The notes beneath the pieces were generated by a model. It ran no database searches. It was not told the DNA's origin and worked only from the letters and a program-made list of their open reading frames with translations. A program made the translations under genes and the position numbers. From Hymenobacter edaphi (GTDB lineage Bacteria > Bacteroidota > Bacteroidia > Cytophagales > Hymenobacteraceae), in NCBI RefSeq assembly GCF_003258365.1, contig NZ_QHKM01000009.1:1-64000 (forward strand): a DNA stretch of 64,000 nucleotides. Reading direction: 5' to 3'. Shown here one piece after another: positions 1 to 9,100 of the stretch (the stretch's first letter is position 1; every line of letters starts with the position of its first letter).

Positions 1-1
1 C

Positions 2-97
2 CTCGACACCTACTTCAACCTCGACCGCCGTCACTCCGCTCTCGGCTACCGCTCGCCCCACCAGTTCGAAACCGACCTCGCCAATCACCTACCTTAG
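2..97 (+). CDS. IS3-family transposase, C-terminal end only
   Basis: The window opens inside a reading frame that ends with TAG at 95-97. The 31 visible residues contain RRHSALGYRSPHQFE, which matches the conserved end of the rve integrase core in IS3-family OrfB transposases (consensus RRHSALGYLSPxxFE). The catalytic DDE residues lie upstream, outside the window, so I cannot tell whether the element is intact. The insertion sequence end should lie shortly after the stop; the stretch ending in CCCCATACA near 134 is a possible terminal repeat, but without the other end it cannot be verified. Confidence 0.75.
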   Translation, partial: LDTYFNLDRRHSALGYRSPHQFETDLANHLP

Positions 98-220
98 CAC
101 TCTGTCCGTTTCGGCTAGACCGCCCCATACAACGTCATTGAATACACAAGCTACTTTGTCCAGCTTTCTTAGATAAAGCCGGCTACACACCAATACACCG
201 CTCCTACTTGGTTTTCAAAC

Positions 221-487
221 TCACCAAGGGTTCGGGTGTAAATCAGCACCACTGAGCTGCTCACGTACATACTGCCGTACCACAACTTGCTGTGCAGGTG
301 TAAGGGATTTGCTGCTGCCAGTGTAAAAGCCCGCTACGATCAACTCCAGCTTACGCAGCAAGAGGCGGAACCGGTCGCGGCTCATGTTCAATTCAAGCGC
401 CATTCGGCTTTTGCGCTTCATCGCTGATGGCAATACTTGCCCGGCCAAATAGTGCTGGGCGTCTCGTCTGTGTGGCCATGCGCTCAT
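221..487 (-). CDS. Small hypothetical protein coupled to the HTH gene
   Basis: An 88-residue protein starting MSAWPHRRDAQHY. Its ATG at 487-485 overlaps the TGA of the upstream HTH gene (ATGA overlap), which argues for translational coupling and for this start rather than longer upstream ones. The central part (MSRDRFRLLLRKLELIVAGF, then LTPAQQVVVRQYV) looks helical. It vaguely recalls small Bacteroidota DNA-binding proteins of mobile elements that end in an LTPxQ segment, such as DUF4248, but I do not recognise it with certainty. By context it is an accessory-element gene. Confidence 0.5.
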   Translation of the reverse strand: MSAWPHRRDAQHYLAGQVLPSAMKRKSRMALELNMSRDRFRLLLRKLELIVAGFYTGSSKSLTPAQQVVVRQYVREQLSGADLHPNPW

Positions 488-780
488 GCAAAACGGGCTT
501 TGGGTTTCTCTAATGAAGCCAGCACCTCGTTGTGCTTGAAGTACAGGCGGCGTCCTTTGCGGTAGAAGGGCAAGCGCCCCGCGCGCATCCACTCGTAGCA
601 CGTCGGGCGGGAAATGGAGAGCAAGGCGCACACGTCCTTCATTTGCAGCAGGGCTCCGGGTTTATCGACGGGTGGGCGCCCTTCGGAGGAAGCAAGCACA
701 CGGGCCAGTGCCCGCGCAAAGCAATCGGTGAGGAATTGTTCGGCCTCCGGCAAACTGAGTTGAAATAGGTAGTGGTTCAT
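484..780 (-). CDS. Excisionase-like helix-turn-helix protein
   Basis: A 98-residue protein. Residues about 44-95 (LLQMKDVCALLSISRPTCYEWMRAGRLPFYRKGRRLYFKHNEVL, shown here only for its layout) form a MerR-like winged helix of the HTH_17/excisionase type: a helix-turn-helix, then the GRLPFYRKGRRLYF wing. Such proteins are common cargo of Bacteroidota mobilizable and conjugative elements, acting as excisionase or regulator. It is followed by the 88-aa gene with an ATGA overlap. Upstream, at 829-861, lies a cluster of GTGCAC motifs that could be its binding site. Confidence 0.75.
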   Translation of the reverse strand: MNHYLFQLSLPEAEQFLTDCFARALARVLASSEGRPPVDKPGALLQMKDVCALLSISRPTCYEWMRAGRLPFYRKGRRLYFKHNEVLASLEKPKARFA

Positions 781-828
781 GGGTTGTTAGATGAATGCCC
801 AAAACAACTACTTCCCTTTTCGCAAAGA

Positions 829-861
829 GTGCACACCATGCACAAGTGCACTATTGTGCAC
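829..861. promoter_or_regulatory. Cluster of GTGCAC motifs, possible operator
   Basis: GTGCAC occurs at 829-834, 846-851 and 856-861, and ATGCAC at 838-843. These are four near-identical half-palindromes in 33 bp. They lie in the 97-bp gap between the 263-aa gene and the excisionase-like gene, upstream of the latter. Clustered short palindromes in front of an HTH gene suggest an autoregulatory or excision site. This is inference from position only. Confidence 0.4.
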
Positions 862-877
862 TCCTCCCAAGGTGCTC

Positions 878-1669
878 CTATGCCTTTGTCGCCCGGCCGC
901 GTGGGGGAAACCACCGCCTAAACTGTTCGACTAGATCGTTGGGGACCAAATCCCAGCGTGCGGCCAACGACCGGGAAAGTGAACACCCGAACCGGGCACT
1001 GAAGGCCCGCGCTAACGCAGTGCGGTTGGTAGTGGCCAAGTACCCGCCTTCCGATAAGGCCATAACCAGCGCGACCAGTTCTCGTTTGCGGCCGCTGATC
1101 CCTGCCCACTGTCCGGCGGCATTCAGCACGTCCCGCGCCTGCAGCGCCTCCACGATATCTGCTCCCTTTACCTCGGGCCGGAACAACTCTTCGAACGCCG
1201 GATCGGTCCGCCGCGGCTTGGGCAGCGCTGTCACCAGCCGGCGCCGCCGTTGTTGCCGCTGCAACCGGCGCTGGGTAGCCGCCACGCCCTCGTGCACGCC
1301 GGGCGGCTCGGGGTAGCCCAGCAAATCCAATTGCAGGCGGCGCAGGTCGCGCAGCACCCGGTGCCATACCTCCAGCAGCAAAAACGCATGGAATTGCGCG
1401 TCGCTGCTGAGCCGAACGGCCGCCTCGCGCACCGCCAAGGGATCAACGGCGTCGAAGTCAGCAAATAGAGGAAGCCGTCGGCAACGCTCGGTTGTGTCCG
1501 CATGCAGGATCCGTAAGACTTCCAATCGGTGCCAATCGGTGGCTAGGTCCCGCACGGGCGCTACCAACTGCTGCAGGGCCTGTTGCGCGAGCTTGGGCGC
1601 ATGTTCGTCCCACTCGCGGTGACGTGCCGTTTGAACAGCGGCGGAAACAGAAGGGTCAGAAGCAGACAT
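878..1669 (-). CDS. Hypothetical protein of accessory element
   Basis: A 263-residue protein with no signal peptide and no membrane segment. It is rich in Arg and Leu and mostly helical. Residues about 140-160 contain a very basic stretch (RRLQRQQRRRRLV). The C-terminal third (about 175-260) has the pattern KRELVALVMALSEGGYL then NRTALARAFSARF, which recalls the C-terminal domain of proteins that accompany Bacteroidota integrative elements (RteC-like in layout). I do not recognise it confidently. It is the first gene of a leftward group with the HTH and 88-aa genes, in a region bounded by an IS3 fragment and a tRNA gene. Confidence 0.5.
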   Translation of the reverse strand: MSASDPSVSAAVQTARHREWDEHAPKLAQQALQQLVAPVRDLATDWHRLEVLRILHADTTERCRRLPLFADFDAVDPLAVREAAVRLSSDAQFHAFLLLEVWHRVLRDLRRLQLDLLGYPEPPGVHEGVAATQRRLQRQQRRRRLVTALPKPRRTDPAFEELFRPEVKGADIVEALQARDVLNAAGQWAGISGRKRELVALVMALSEGGYLATTNRTALARAFSARFGCSLSRSLAARWDLVPNDLVEQFRRWFPPRGRATKA

Positions 1670-1885
1670 ATGTGCGGAATGGCAGTTACAAATCGAAAGC
1701 TACGCCCTAGCCACCCCAATCACCAAAGCATTCTGGGGCCATAAAGCTCAACTAGACGCTATTTGCTAACGGCTGACATGTGCCAACCTGACCGCTTGCT
1801 CTTACTTGACCAATCCTGCTAAACAGCCACCTAAATCAAGCTGGGATGCCTGAGTTTCCATACCCACTTACATACCCAGTAAATA

Positions 1886-1920
1886 AAAAACCCTGTCTGC
1901 AGTTTGCAGACAGGGTTTTT
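1886..1920 (-). terminator. Terminator of tRNA-Lys
   Basis: Perfect 15-bp inverted repeat (1886-1900 and 1906-1920, loop AGTTT) with A-runs on one side and T-runs on the other. It could stop transcription from either side. It lies 2 nt beyond the 3' end of the leftward tRNA-Lys. Confidence 0.85.
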
Positions 1921-1922
1921 AG

Positions 1923-1995
1923 TGATTCCGCTGGGATTCGAACCCAGGACCCGTACATTAAAAGTGTACTGCTCTACCAGCTGAGCTACAGAATC
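1923..1995 (-). tRNA. tRNA-Lys (anticodon TTT)
   Basis: Read on the minus strand the sequence begins GATTCTGTAGCTCAG and ends in CGGAATC plus discriminator A. A 7-bp acceptor stem forms (one G-T pair). The D-arm AGCTCAGCTGGTAGAGC, the anticodon arm GTACA-CTTTTAA-TGTAC and the T-arm with GGTTCGAATCC are all present. The anticodon TTT gives lysine. CCA is not encoded. A terminator follows directly and a good Bacteroidota promoter precedes it. Confidence 0.95.
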
Positions 1996-2037
1996 GTTTT
2001 CTTTGTGGTCGGCGACCTGCTGTCGTCGATTGTGGCA

Positions 2038-2068
2038 CAAAAGTAGCGGGCTACTCATCTAATGCCAA
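2038..2068 (-). promoter_or_regulatory. Promoter of tRNA-Lys
   Basis: On the minus strand TTG (2068-2066), then 20 bp, then TACTTTTG (2045-2038), matching the Bacteroidota housekeeping promoter TTG-N19..21-TAnnTTTG. Predicted start near 2031, about 35 nt before the mature tRNA. The -33 element lies inside the first codons of the rightward gene starting at 2062. Confidence 0.7.
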
Positions 2069-2787
2069 ATTTTCCGGCAAAAAAAATTGCGGCATACGGG
2101 CTGCTTATCGTGCTTTGGGCGCAATGCGCTATTCTTCAGGCTGCTCCCTCGCTCCCATCCACCGCTGACTCGCTGTTTGCCGGCGGCCGGCCGCTGGAGG
2201 CTTACCAGCAATACCGCCAACTGCTGCACCGCCGCCTGGTAAGCCGGCAGCAGTTGCTGCGCATGGCCGCGGTGCAGGAAAGCCACGACCAGTACCCGGC
2301 CGCGCTCTATTACCTGAACCTGTACCAGCAGTATTACCCCAGCCCGGTGGTGTGGCGCAAGACCGCGGAATTGGCCGCGGCGCACCGCCTGACGGGTTAC
2401 CCCGACAACTGGCGGCAGCAGTTGGGCCTGTCGCTGCGGCGCTACTACCCCACGGTGCTGCAGGGCCTGCTGGCCATCGGCGTGGCCGTCGGTACGCTGC
2501 TGTTGGTGCGGCGGCGCGGGCTGGCGCGCGGGTGGTGGCTCACCTACGGCTTTTACCTGCTGTTTGTGGCCGCGTTCCTGAACATCTTCGATACCAGCAC
2601 CGTGGGCCTGGTATGCCGGCCCCGGGCGGCGCTGATGAGTGCGCCCAGCGCCGGCGCGGCCTGGCTGACCACGGCCGCGGCCGGCGACCGGCTGCTGGTA
2701 CGCGGGCAGCAGGACATCTGGTACAAGGTGCTGTGGCGCGGCCGTACTGCCTACATCCGGCAGCACGACCTGCTGCTGGTGCAGTAA
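2062..2787 (+). CDS. BatE-like membrane protein with SH3 domain
   Basis: A 241-residue protein. Residues 9-27 form a signal peptide or first membrane segment. Residues about 30-110 are TPR-like helices (SLFAGGRPLEAYQQYRQLL, then YPAALYYLNLYQQYY). Two further membrane helices lie at about 131-149 and 158-176. The C-terminal part (about 187-241) with DRLLVRGQQDIWYKVLWRGR and AYIRQHDLLL has the layout of a bacterial SH3-like domain. The order TPR, two TM helices, SH3 is that of BatE, from the Bacteroidota aerotolerance operon, but no other bat gene is adjacent. Function is therefore uncertain; it is probably an envelope protein. It stands alone, convergent with the SDR gene 7 bp away. Confidence 0.6.
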   Translation: MPNFPAKKIAAYGLLIVLWAQCAILQAAPSLPSTADSLFAGGRPLEAYQQYRQLLHRRLVSRQQLLRMAAVQESHDQYPAALYYLNLYQQYYPSPVVWRKTAELAAAHRLTGYPDNWRQQLGLSLRRYYPTVLQGLLAIGVAVGTLLLVRRRGLARGWWLTYGFYLLFVAAFLNIFDTSTVGLVCRPRAALMSAPSAGAAWLTTAAAGDRLLVRGQQDIWYKVLWRGRTAYIRQHDLLLVQ

Positions 2788-2794
2788 CGCCCGG

Positions 2795-3604
2795 CTAGCG
2801 CACCGGCGAGTCTTTTTCCTTACGAAACTCGTTGAGCACCAGCCGGTCCATAATGCCGGCGGGCAACCACTTGTTCAGAAACACCGTCAGCTTGCCCTTG
2901 CTGGTAAGCACCAGCGTGGGGCTGCGCTGCTGCACGGCCCGCAGAATGTGCTGGGCCACTTCCTCGCTGCTCATCATGCTGGCCTCGTCGCGGGGCGACT
3001 CGCCTTGCTGCGAGCCGTCGGCGGCCAGGGCGGTGTTGCGGATATTGGAGGCGGTGAAGCCGGGGCAGGCCGTGAGTACGTGCACGCCCTGGGGGGCCAA
3101 CTCCGTGCGCAGGGACTCCAGGAAGCCGTTCATGGCAAACTTGGAGGCCGAATAGCCGGTGCGGCCCGGCAGCCCGCGGTAACCGGCAATGCTGGAAATG
3201 CCCACCACGCTACCGCCGCCGCTGAGCAGGTGCGGCAGGGCGTACTTAGTGGTGTAGACGGTGCCGAAGAAGTTGGTTTGCATCAGCCGGCGGATAACGT
3301 CGAGCGAGGCATCGGCGAAAACGGCGCGCATGGAAATGCCGGCGTTGTTGATCAGCACGTCGAGGCGGCCGAAGGCCTGCACGGTTTCGGCCACGGCGCG
3401 CTGGCAGTCGGCTTCCTCGCCCACGTCGGCGCGGATGGCGCGGGCCTCGATGCCCTGGGCGGTTAGCAGAGCGAGCGTTTGCTCCAGGCGGGCCGCGTCG
3501 CGGCCGGTGAAGGCGACGCGGGCCCCGGCCCGGCCAAACGCCAGGGCGCAGGCCTGCCCGATGCCGGAGGTGCCGCCCGTAATCAGAACTACTTTTTCGT
3601 GCAT
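2795..3604 (-). CDS. SDR-family NAD(P)-dependent oxidoreductase
   Basis: A 269-residue classical short-chain dehydrogenase. Visible are the cofactor motif TGGTSGIG near the N-terminus, NNAGI in the middle, and the catalytic Ser followed by YSASK. The frame is open for 33 codons upstream, but MHEKVVLITGG is the usual SDR beginning and a -7 box lies at 3657-3650, so I chose ATG 3604. The C-terminal basic helical tail (about residues 235-269) is seen in SDRs of the DHRS7/YqjQ-like group. Substrate cannot be told. Transcribed leftward, convergent with the BatE-like gene. Confidence 0.9.
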   Translation of the reverse strand: MHEKVVLITGGTSGIGQACALAFGRAGARVAFTGRDAARLEQTLALLTAQGIEARAIRADVGEEADCQRAVAETVQAFGRLDVLINNAGISMRAVFADASLDVIRRLMQTNFFGTVYTTKYALPHLLSGGGSVVGISSIAGYRGLPGRTGYSASKFAMNGFLESLRTELAPQGVHVLTACPGFTASNIRNTALAADGSQQGESPRDEASMMSSEEVAQHILRAVQQRSPTLVLTSKGKLTVFLNKWLPAGIMDRLVLNEFRKEKDSPVR

Positions 3605-3649
3605 GTGCAAAAGCGAAGTTAGGCCGTGGCTGCGGCCAGGACCAGCGGG

Positions 3650-3657
3650 CAAAACTA
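3650..3657 (-). promoter_or_regulatory. -7 box upstream of the SDR gene
   Basis: TAGTTTTG on the minus strand matches TAnnTTTG and lies 46 bp before the chosen ATG. No clear -33 TTG is seen at the right distance. Confidence 0.4.
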
Positions 3658-3813
3658 CGGGCTTTTTTGGCAGGCCCGGGGCCCGGCCGCCTTTGGTCGA
3701 CAAAACTGCCGGAACTGTCGATTTAGGCGCTTAAAAGTTGGATTGAAGGGAGTAAAGCCTTGGATTTACTCGCTACATTTAAGGCGGTGAATTCCCTCCC
3801 TACCGTCTACTTT

Positions 3814-6045
3814 ATGACGCAGCATCTACGATTTGGGCGCCTGGCGCCGTTGTTTATTGTATTGGCCGGCTGGTTATCAGCCGCATCGGCGGCGGCCCAG
3901 TGCCCGGCCACCACCAGCACCTGCACGCCGGGCTCGGCGCCCTCCTCGTCGTACCCCTTTGCCATGGGTGTTTTCAACGTGACGCTGGGCACCATCAACA
4001 GCACCACCCTGGGCGTGGCCGACGGCTACCGCGACTACTCCTGCACGGTGGGCACCACGCTCAACATCGGGCAGAACTACCCCGTGCAGGTGCGCACCAA
4101 CGCCGCGGCCGACGAGAACGTGCGCGTGTGGATTGACCTCAACAACGACGGTCAGTTCAACAACACGGCCCAGAGCAGCGGCGGCGAGCTGGTGTTCAGC
4201 TCGTCGGGCCGCGGCACGCAGACGGGCACGGTGCGCATCAGCGCCGGGGCCACCACCGGCGTGGCCCTGCGCATGCGCGTGGCCGCCGACTACGTAAACG
4301 CGACCGTGCCTACCCCCTGCTCGACGCCGCAGTACTCGCAGACCGAGGACTACCGCGTGACGCTGCAGGCGGCCACGGCGGCGCCGGTGGCGGCCTTCGT
4401 GGCTGATCAGACCCTGACCTGCTCGGGCTGCGTGCAGTTCACCGACCAGAGCACCAACGGCCCGACCAGCTGGCTGTGGGACTTCGGCGACGGCACGACC
4501 AGCACCCAGCAGAGCCCGCGCAAATGCTACACCACGGCCGGCACCTACACCGTGACGCTGACGGCCACGAACACGACTGGCTCGAACACCAGCACCCGCA
4601 CCGGCTACATCACCTACAACAGCCAGGTGCCGGTGGCGGCCAGCTGTACCCCGGCCACGCTCAACTACTGCTGCAACTACGGCATCACGGCCGTGACGCT
4701 GAGTACGCTCAGCAACACCTCGGCCAGCGGTACGGCCGGCTACCAGGACTTCACCTGCGCCGGTCGGGTGTCGCTGACGGCGGCGACCCGCTACCCGATT
4801 ACCATCATCACCAGCAGCAACCGGCAGGACACGCGCGTGTGGCTGGACATGAACAACGACGGGCAGTTTGCCGGCACCGAGCAGCTGCTGCAGTCGCTCG
4901 ACCAGGCCTCGCCGGTGACGGGCTTTGTGACGATTCCGAACACGGCGGTGACGAACACGCCCCTGCGCCTGCGCATCGTGTCCGACTACGTGGGCTCGAG
5001 CTTTACGGCCTGCGCCGGCGTGCAGCAGGGCCAGGCCGAAGACTACACCGTGACGGTGCTGCCCAACACCCAGCCGCCGGCGGCCGATTTCACCTCCAAC
5101 TACTCCAGCACCTGCACCAACCCGGTGCAGTTCACGGACCAAAGCTCCAACGCCACCAGCTGGGCGTGGACGTTCGGCGACGGCGGCACCTCGACGCAGC
5201 AGAACCCCGTGCACACCTACGCCGCCTCGGGCGTGTACGACGTGGCCCTGACGGCCACCAACGCCTTCGGCAGCCAGACCATGACCAAGCGCGCGTACAT
5301 CGCCGTATCGGTGCCCTGCCTGACGTACTGCGCTTCCTCCGGCACCAACCTCAACTCGTGGATTACCTCGGTGCAGATCAGCGGCGGCTCGCTCGCCACG
5401 CCCTTCGTCAGCACGTCCTCGGCGGATGCCGGCGGCTACGGCAACTACACCACCCGCGTGGCGCAGCTGCGCCAGGGCACCACCTACACGATGAACGTGG
5501 CTACGGCCAACAACTTTCAGCGCACCACCACGGTCTGGATTGACTACAACCGCAACGGCTCGTTTACCGACGCCGGGGAGCAGGTGTTTAACGTGACGGG
5601 CACCACCACCATGTCGGGCCTGCTCAGCGTGCCCACCGCGGCTGCGGCCGCCGGCTTTACTCGCATGCGGGTGCTGATCCGGCTGAATTCCAACGCCCCG
5701 CAGCCCTGCCTGCAGAACCAGGTGAATTCCGAAACGGAGGACTACTCCGTCAACATCTCGCCCGCGCTGGCCACGGCCGGCGCCCGGGAGCTGCCGGGCC
5801 TGGAAGTGTACCCGAACCCCACCGCCGACGGCCACCTGCAGCTGCACCTGGGTGCGACGGCTGCGGGCACCTACGAGGCCACCGTCGAGAACCTGCTCGG
5901 GGCCGTGGTGCTGCGCCAGCCGGTGCGCCTGGGCGCCGCCACCGATGCGGCCCTGAGCCTGAGCCAGCTTCCGCAGGGCGTGTACGTGCTGCGTCTGCGC
6001 GGGGCCAATGGCGAGCAGGCGTCCCGCCGCATCGTGCGCAACTAA
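3814..6045 (+). CDS. Secreted T9SS cargo with GEVED and PKD domains
   Basis: A 743-residue exported protein. The ATG at 3814 gives MTQHLRFGRLAPLFIVLAGW and a typical signal peptide ending AAAQ; a TTG at 3760 in frame is less likely. Three GEVED-type domains are visible, each with a [VT]W[IL]D[LMY]N-NDG/NGSF segment (VWIDLNNDGQF, VWLDMNNDGQF, VWIDYNRNGSF) and ending in EDYxV. Two PKD domains (LWDFGDGTTS, AWTFGDGGTS) separate them. The last about 80 residues (LEVYPNPTADG ... LPQGVYVLRL ... RRIVRN) are a type A T9SS sorting domain. Such proteins are exported through T9SS and anchored at the cell surface or released. Binding target unknown. Confidence 0.9.
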   Translation: MTQHLRFGRLAPLFIVLAGWLSAASAAAQCPATTSTCTPGSAPSSSYPFAMGVFNVTLGTINSTTLGVADGYRDYSCTVGTTLNIGQNYPVQVRTNAAADENVRVWIDLNNDGQFNNTAQSSGGELVFSSSGRGTQTGTVRISAGATTGVALRMRVAADYVNATVPTPCSTPQYSQTEDYRVTLQAATAAPVAAFVADQTLTCSGCVQFTDQSTNGPTSWLWDFGDGTTSTQQSPRKCYTTAGTYTVTLTATNTTGSNTSTRTGYITYNSQVPVAASCTPATLNYCCNYGITAVTLSTLSNTSASGTAGYQDFTCAGRVSLTAATRYPITIITSSNRQDTRVWLDMNNDGQFAGTEQLLQSLDQASPVTGFVTIPNTAVTNTPLRLRIVSDYVGSSFTACAGVQQGQAEDYTVTVLPNTQPPAADFTSNYSSTCTNPVQFTDQSSNATSWAWTFGDGGTSTQQNPVHTYAASGVYDVALTATNAFGSQTMTKRAYIAVSVPCLTYCASSGTNLNSWITSVQISGGSLATPFVSTSSADAGGYGNYTTRVAQLRQGTTYTMNVATANNFQRTTTVWIDYNRNGSFTDAGEQVFNVTGTTTMSGLLSVPTAAAAAGFTRMRVLIRLNSNAPQPCLQNQVNSETEDYSVNISPALATAGARELPGLEVYPNPTADGHLQLHLGATAAGTYEATVENLLGAVVLRQPVRLGAATDAALSLSQLPQGVYVLRLRGANGEQASRRIVRN

Positions 6046-6066
6046 CCCCGCCCCGCGGATTTTTCT

Positions 6067-6094
6067 CCCGGCCGAAACCTTGGTTTCGGCCGGG
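6067..6094 (+). terminator. Hairpin terminator
   Basis: Perfect 13-bp stem (6067-6079 with 6082-6094) in the 78-bp gap between two cargo genes, followed by a pyrimidine-rich stretch. Confidence 0.65.
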
Positions 6095-6123
6095 CTTTCC
6101 GGTCTTTTCTCCCCCCTACTTAT

Positions 6124-9100
6124 ATGACTAAACTTTTCCTCCGCTACGGGCTGCTTCTGCTGCTGCTGCTGGGCCTGGCGGCGCCGCAGGCGCAGGCCTC
6201 CCACTTGCTCGGCGGCGAAATGACCTACACCTACCTCGGGGCCCTGGGCACCGGGACCACCCCGTTTCGCTACCGGGTGACGGTGCTGATCTACGTCAAC
6301 GCCGCGCTCGGGGGCTCGACGCCCTCCAGCGTGCCCGACGGCCGCCCGCAGATTACCGTCAACTTCTACAACAAGTCGCAGAACGGGATACTGATCCGCT
6401 CGCTGAACATGAACCGGCTGAGCAATCCGCTCATCGTGCCGCCGGGCTGCACGTCGGCCGGCACGCCGGTGCCGGTGCGCCTGTGTCGCTACGAAGCGAC
6501 GGTGGATTTGCCCGTTTCGTTTGACGGCTACTACGCCACCTACACCGACGGCACCCGCAACCGGGGCATCACCAACCTGGCCAATCCCTCGGACTCGCAG
6601 CAGCAGACCATCTACATGGAAATGGCCCCGCCGCTGCTGCCCAACACCTCGCCCACGTTTTCGGACACGGCCGTGGTGGTTATCTGCCAGGGCGACACCA
6701 GCCTGTTTCTGAACAACGCCGTGGACCCCGACGGGGACCGGCTCGTGTACTCGCTGGTCACGCCCTACGACCGGCTGGTCAATAACAACCAGTTTACGCC
6801 CCCGCCCATTGCGGTGCAGTACGCGGGGGGCTACGGCCCGACAACCCCGTTCGGCACGAGCCCGGGCAACTTCGCCAGCCTGAACGCCAGCACCGGCCTG
6901 GCCACCTACGCCGTGACCCAGCTGGGCAACTACGTGGTATCGGTGGAAGTCAAGGAGTTCCGGACCATCAACGGGCAGCAGGTGCAGGTGGGCGCCACCC
7001 GCCGCGAAGTGCAGCTGGTGGTGCGAACCTGCCCGCCCAACAACTCGCCGCAGTTTACGGCCAGCTCGGTGGCCCAGCACCTCTTTACGGTGGAGGAAGG
7101 CCAGACCCTGAACTTCACCCTGGGCACCACCGACGCCGACGGTAACACCGTCACCCTGAAAGCCAACAGCGTGCTGCTCGACGGCACCGGGGGCTACAAC
7201 GCGACCTTTGGCGGGCAGGCCGGCACGGTGCTCCCGGGCGCCCTCACCGGCAGCGCCTCGGTGGTGGGTGCGGGCGGCAACGCCAGCGCGGCATTCCGCT
7301 TCACTCCCCGCTGCGGCGACGCGCGCGCCAACCCCTACGACGTGGTGATTACGGCCACGGACCAGGTGAACTGTAATTCCAAGACCATTGCCGACGTATT
7401 CCAGATTCAGGTAACGCGCACGGCGGCGCCCACGGCCCTGAGCGGCGACAGCGTGGTGTGCGACGCCTCGCAGGTGCGCACCTACACCGCCGCCGGCCCC
7501 ACCCCGGCCGGCGGCTACACCTGGCGCGTGCAGGGCGGCACGATTCAGGGCTCGGCCACCGGCCCGGCCATTCAGGTGCGCTGGAACGGCACCGGCCAGG
7601 GCCGCGTGACGGTGCGCAACATCTCGGCCTTCGGCTGCCAGAGCGACTCGCTGAGCCGCACCATCAACATCCGCCCGGCCAGCACGCTGGCCGTGACGGC
7701 TTCCGTTCCCAGCATCTGCGCGGGGCAATCGGTGACGCTGACGGCGACCAACGGCACGACCTACACCTGGACCGGCGGCACCGGCACGCCCACCAGCGGC
7801 AGCAGCATCACCGTCTCGCCAACGCAGACCACCACTTACTCCGTCAGCTCGGGCGACGGTGTGTGCACCACCACGCGCACCATCACGGTGACGGTGAATC
7901 CGCTGCCGCAGGCCAACGTGGGCGCTACGGCCACCCCGACGGTGTGCTCGGGCGAATCCATTACGCTGGGCGCGGCGGCCGTAGCCGGGCAGACCTACCA
8001 GTGGAGCCCGGCCACCGGCCTGAGCAGCGCCACCGTGGCCAACCCGACGCTGACGCTGACCAACGCTACCGCGGCCCCCATCACCCAGACCTACACGCTC
8101 ACGGTTACCACCACCAGCACCGGCTGCACCAGTACGGCGGCCGTGACGGTGACGGTGAACCCCGGCGCGACGGCCAACGCGGGCACGGCCCCAACCTTCT
8201 GCTCCGGCGAATCGGCGCAGCTGGGGACGGCAGCGGTGGCGGGGCTGACTTACCAGTGGAGCCCGGCGACGGGCCTGAGCAGCGCCACCGTGGCCCAGCC
8301 CACCGTCACGCTGACCAACACCACCGCGGCCCCCATCACCCAGACCTACACCGTGACGACCACCACGCTCCTCGGCTGCCAGGCGACCAGCCAAGTGGTA
8401 GTGACGGTGAATCCGCTCATCGTAGCCCAGCCGGGCACCAACGTGGCCATCTGCTCGGGCGCTTCGGCCCAGCTGGGCGCGGCGGCGGTGACGGGGCTGA
8501 CTTACCAGTGGAGCCCGGCGACGGGCCTGAGCAGCGCCACCGCGGCCCAGCCCACCGTCACGCTGACCAACACCACCGCGGCCCCCATCACCCAGACCTA
8601 CACGCTGACCACGACCTCGGCCAGCACCAGCTGCGCCGGCACGGCCACCGTAACGGTGACGGTGAACCCGCGCCCGCAGGTGGCCCCGAACACCCCGCTC
8701 ACGGTGTGCTCGGGCCAGGCCGCGGCGCTGACCGGCACGACGGCCGCCCCGGGCGTCACCTACGCCTGGACCTCGGCCACTATCGGCGACCTGGATAACC
8801 CGGCCTCCCCCACCCCGACGGCCACCGTTACCAACTCGACCAACGCCTCCATCGTGCGCACCTACACCCTGACGGCCACCAACCCGGCCGCCGTGGGCGG
8901 CTGCACCAACACGGCGGTGTTTACGCTGACGGTCAACCCGGCCGTCAACGTCAACGCCGGGAGCAACGTGACGGTGTGCTCGGGTGACACGCCCCCGCAG
9001 CTGGGCGCCGCCCCGCAAGCCGGCTACACCTACCAGTGGAGCCCGGCGACGGGCCTGAGCAGCGCCACTGTGGCCAATCCTACCTTCACCCAGACGCTGG

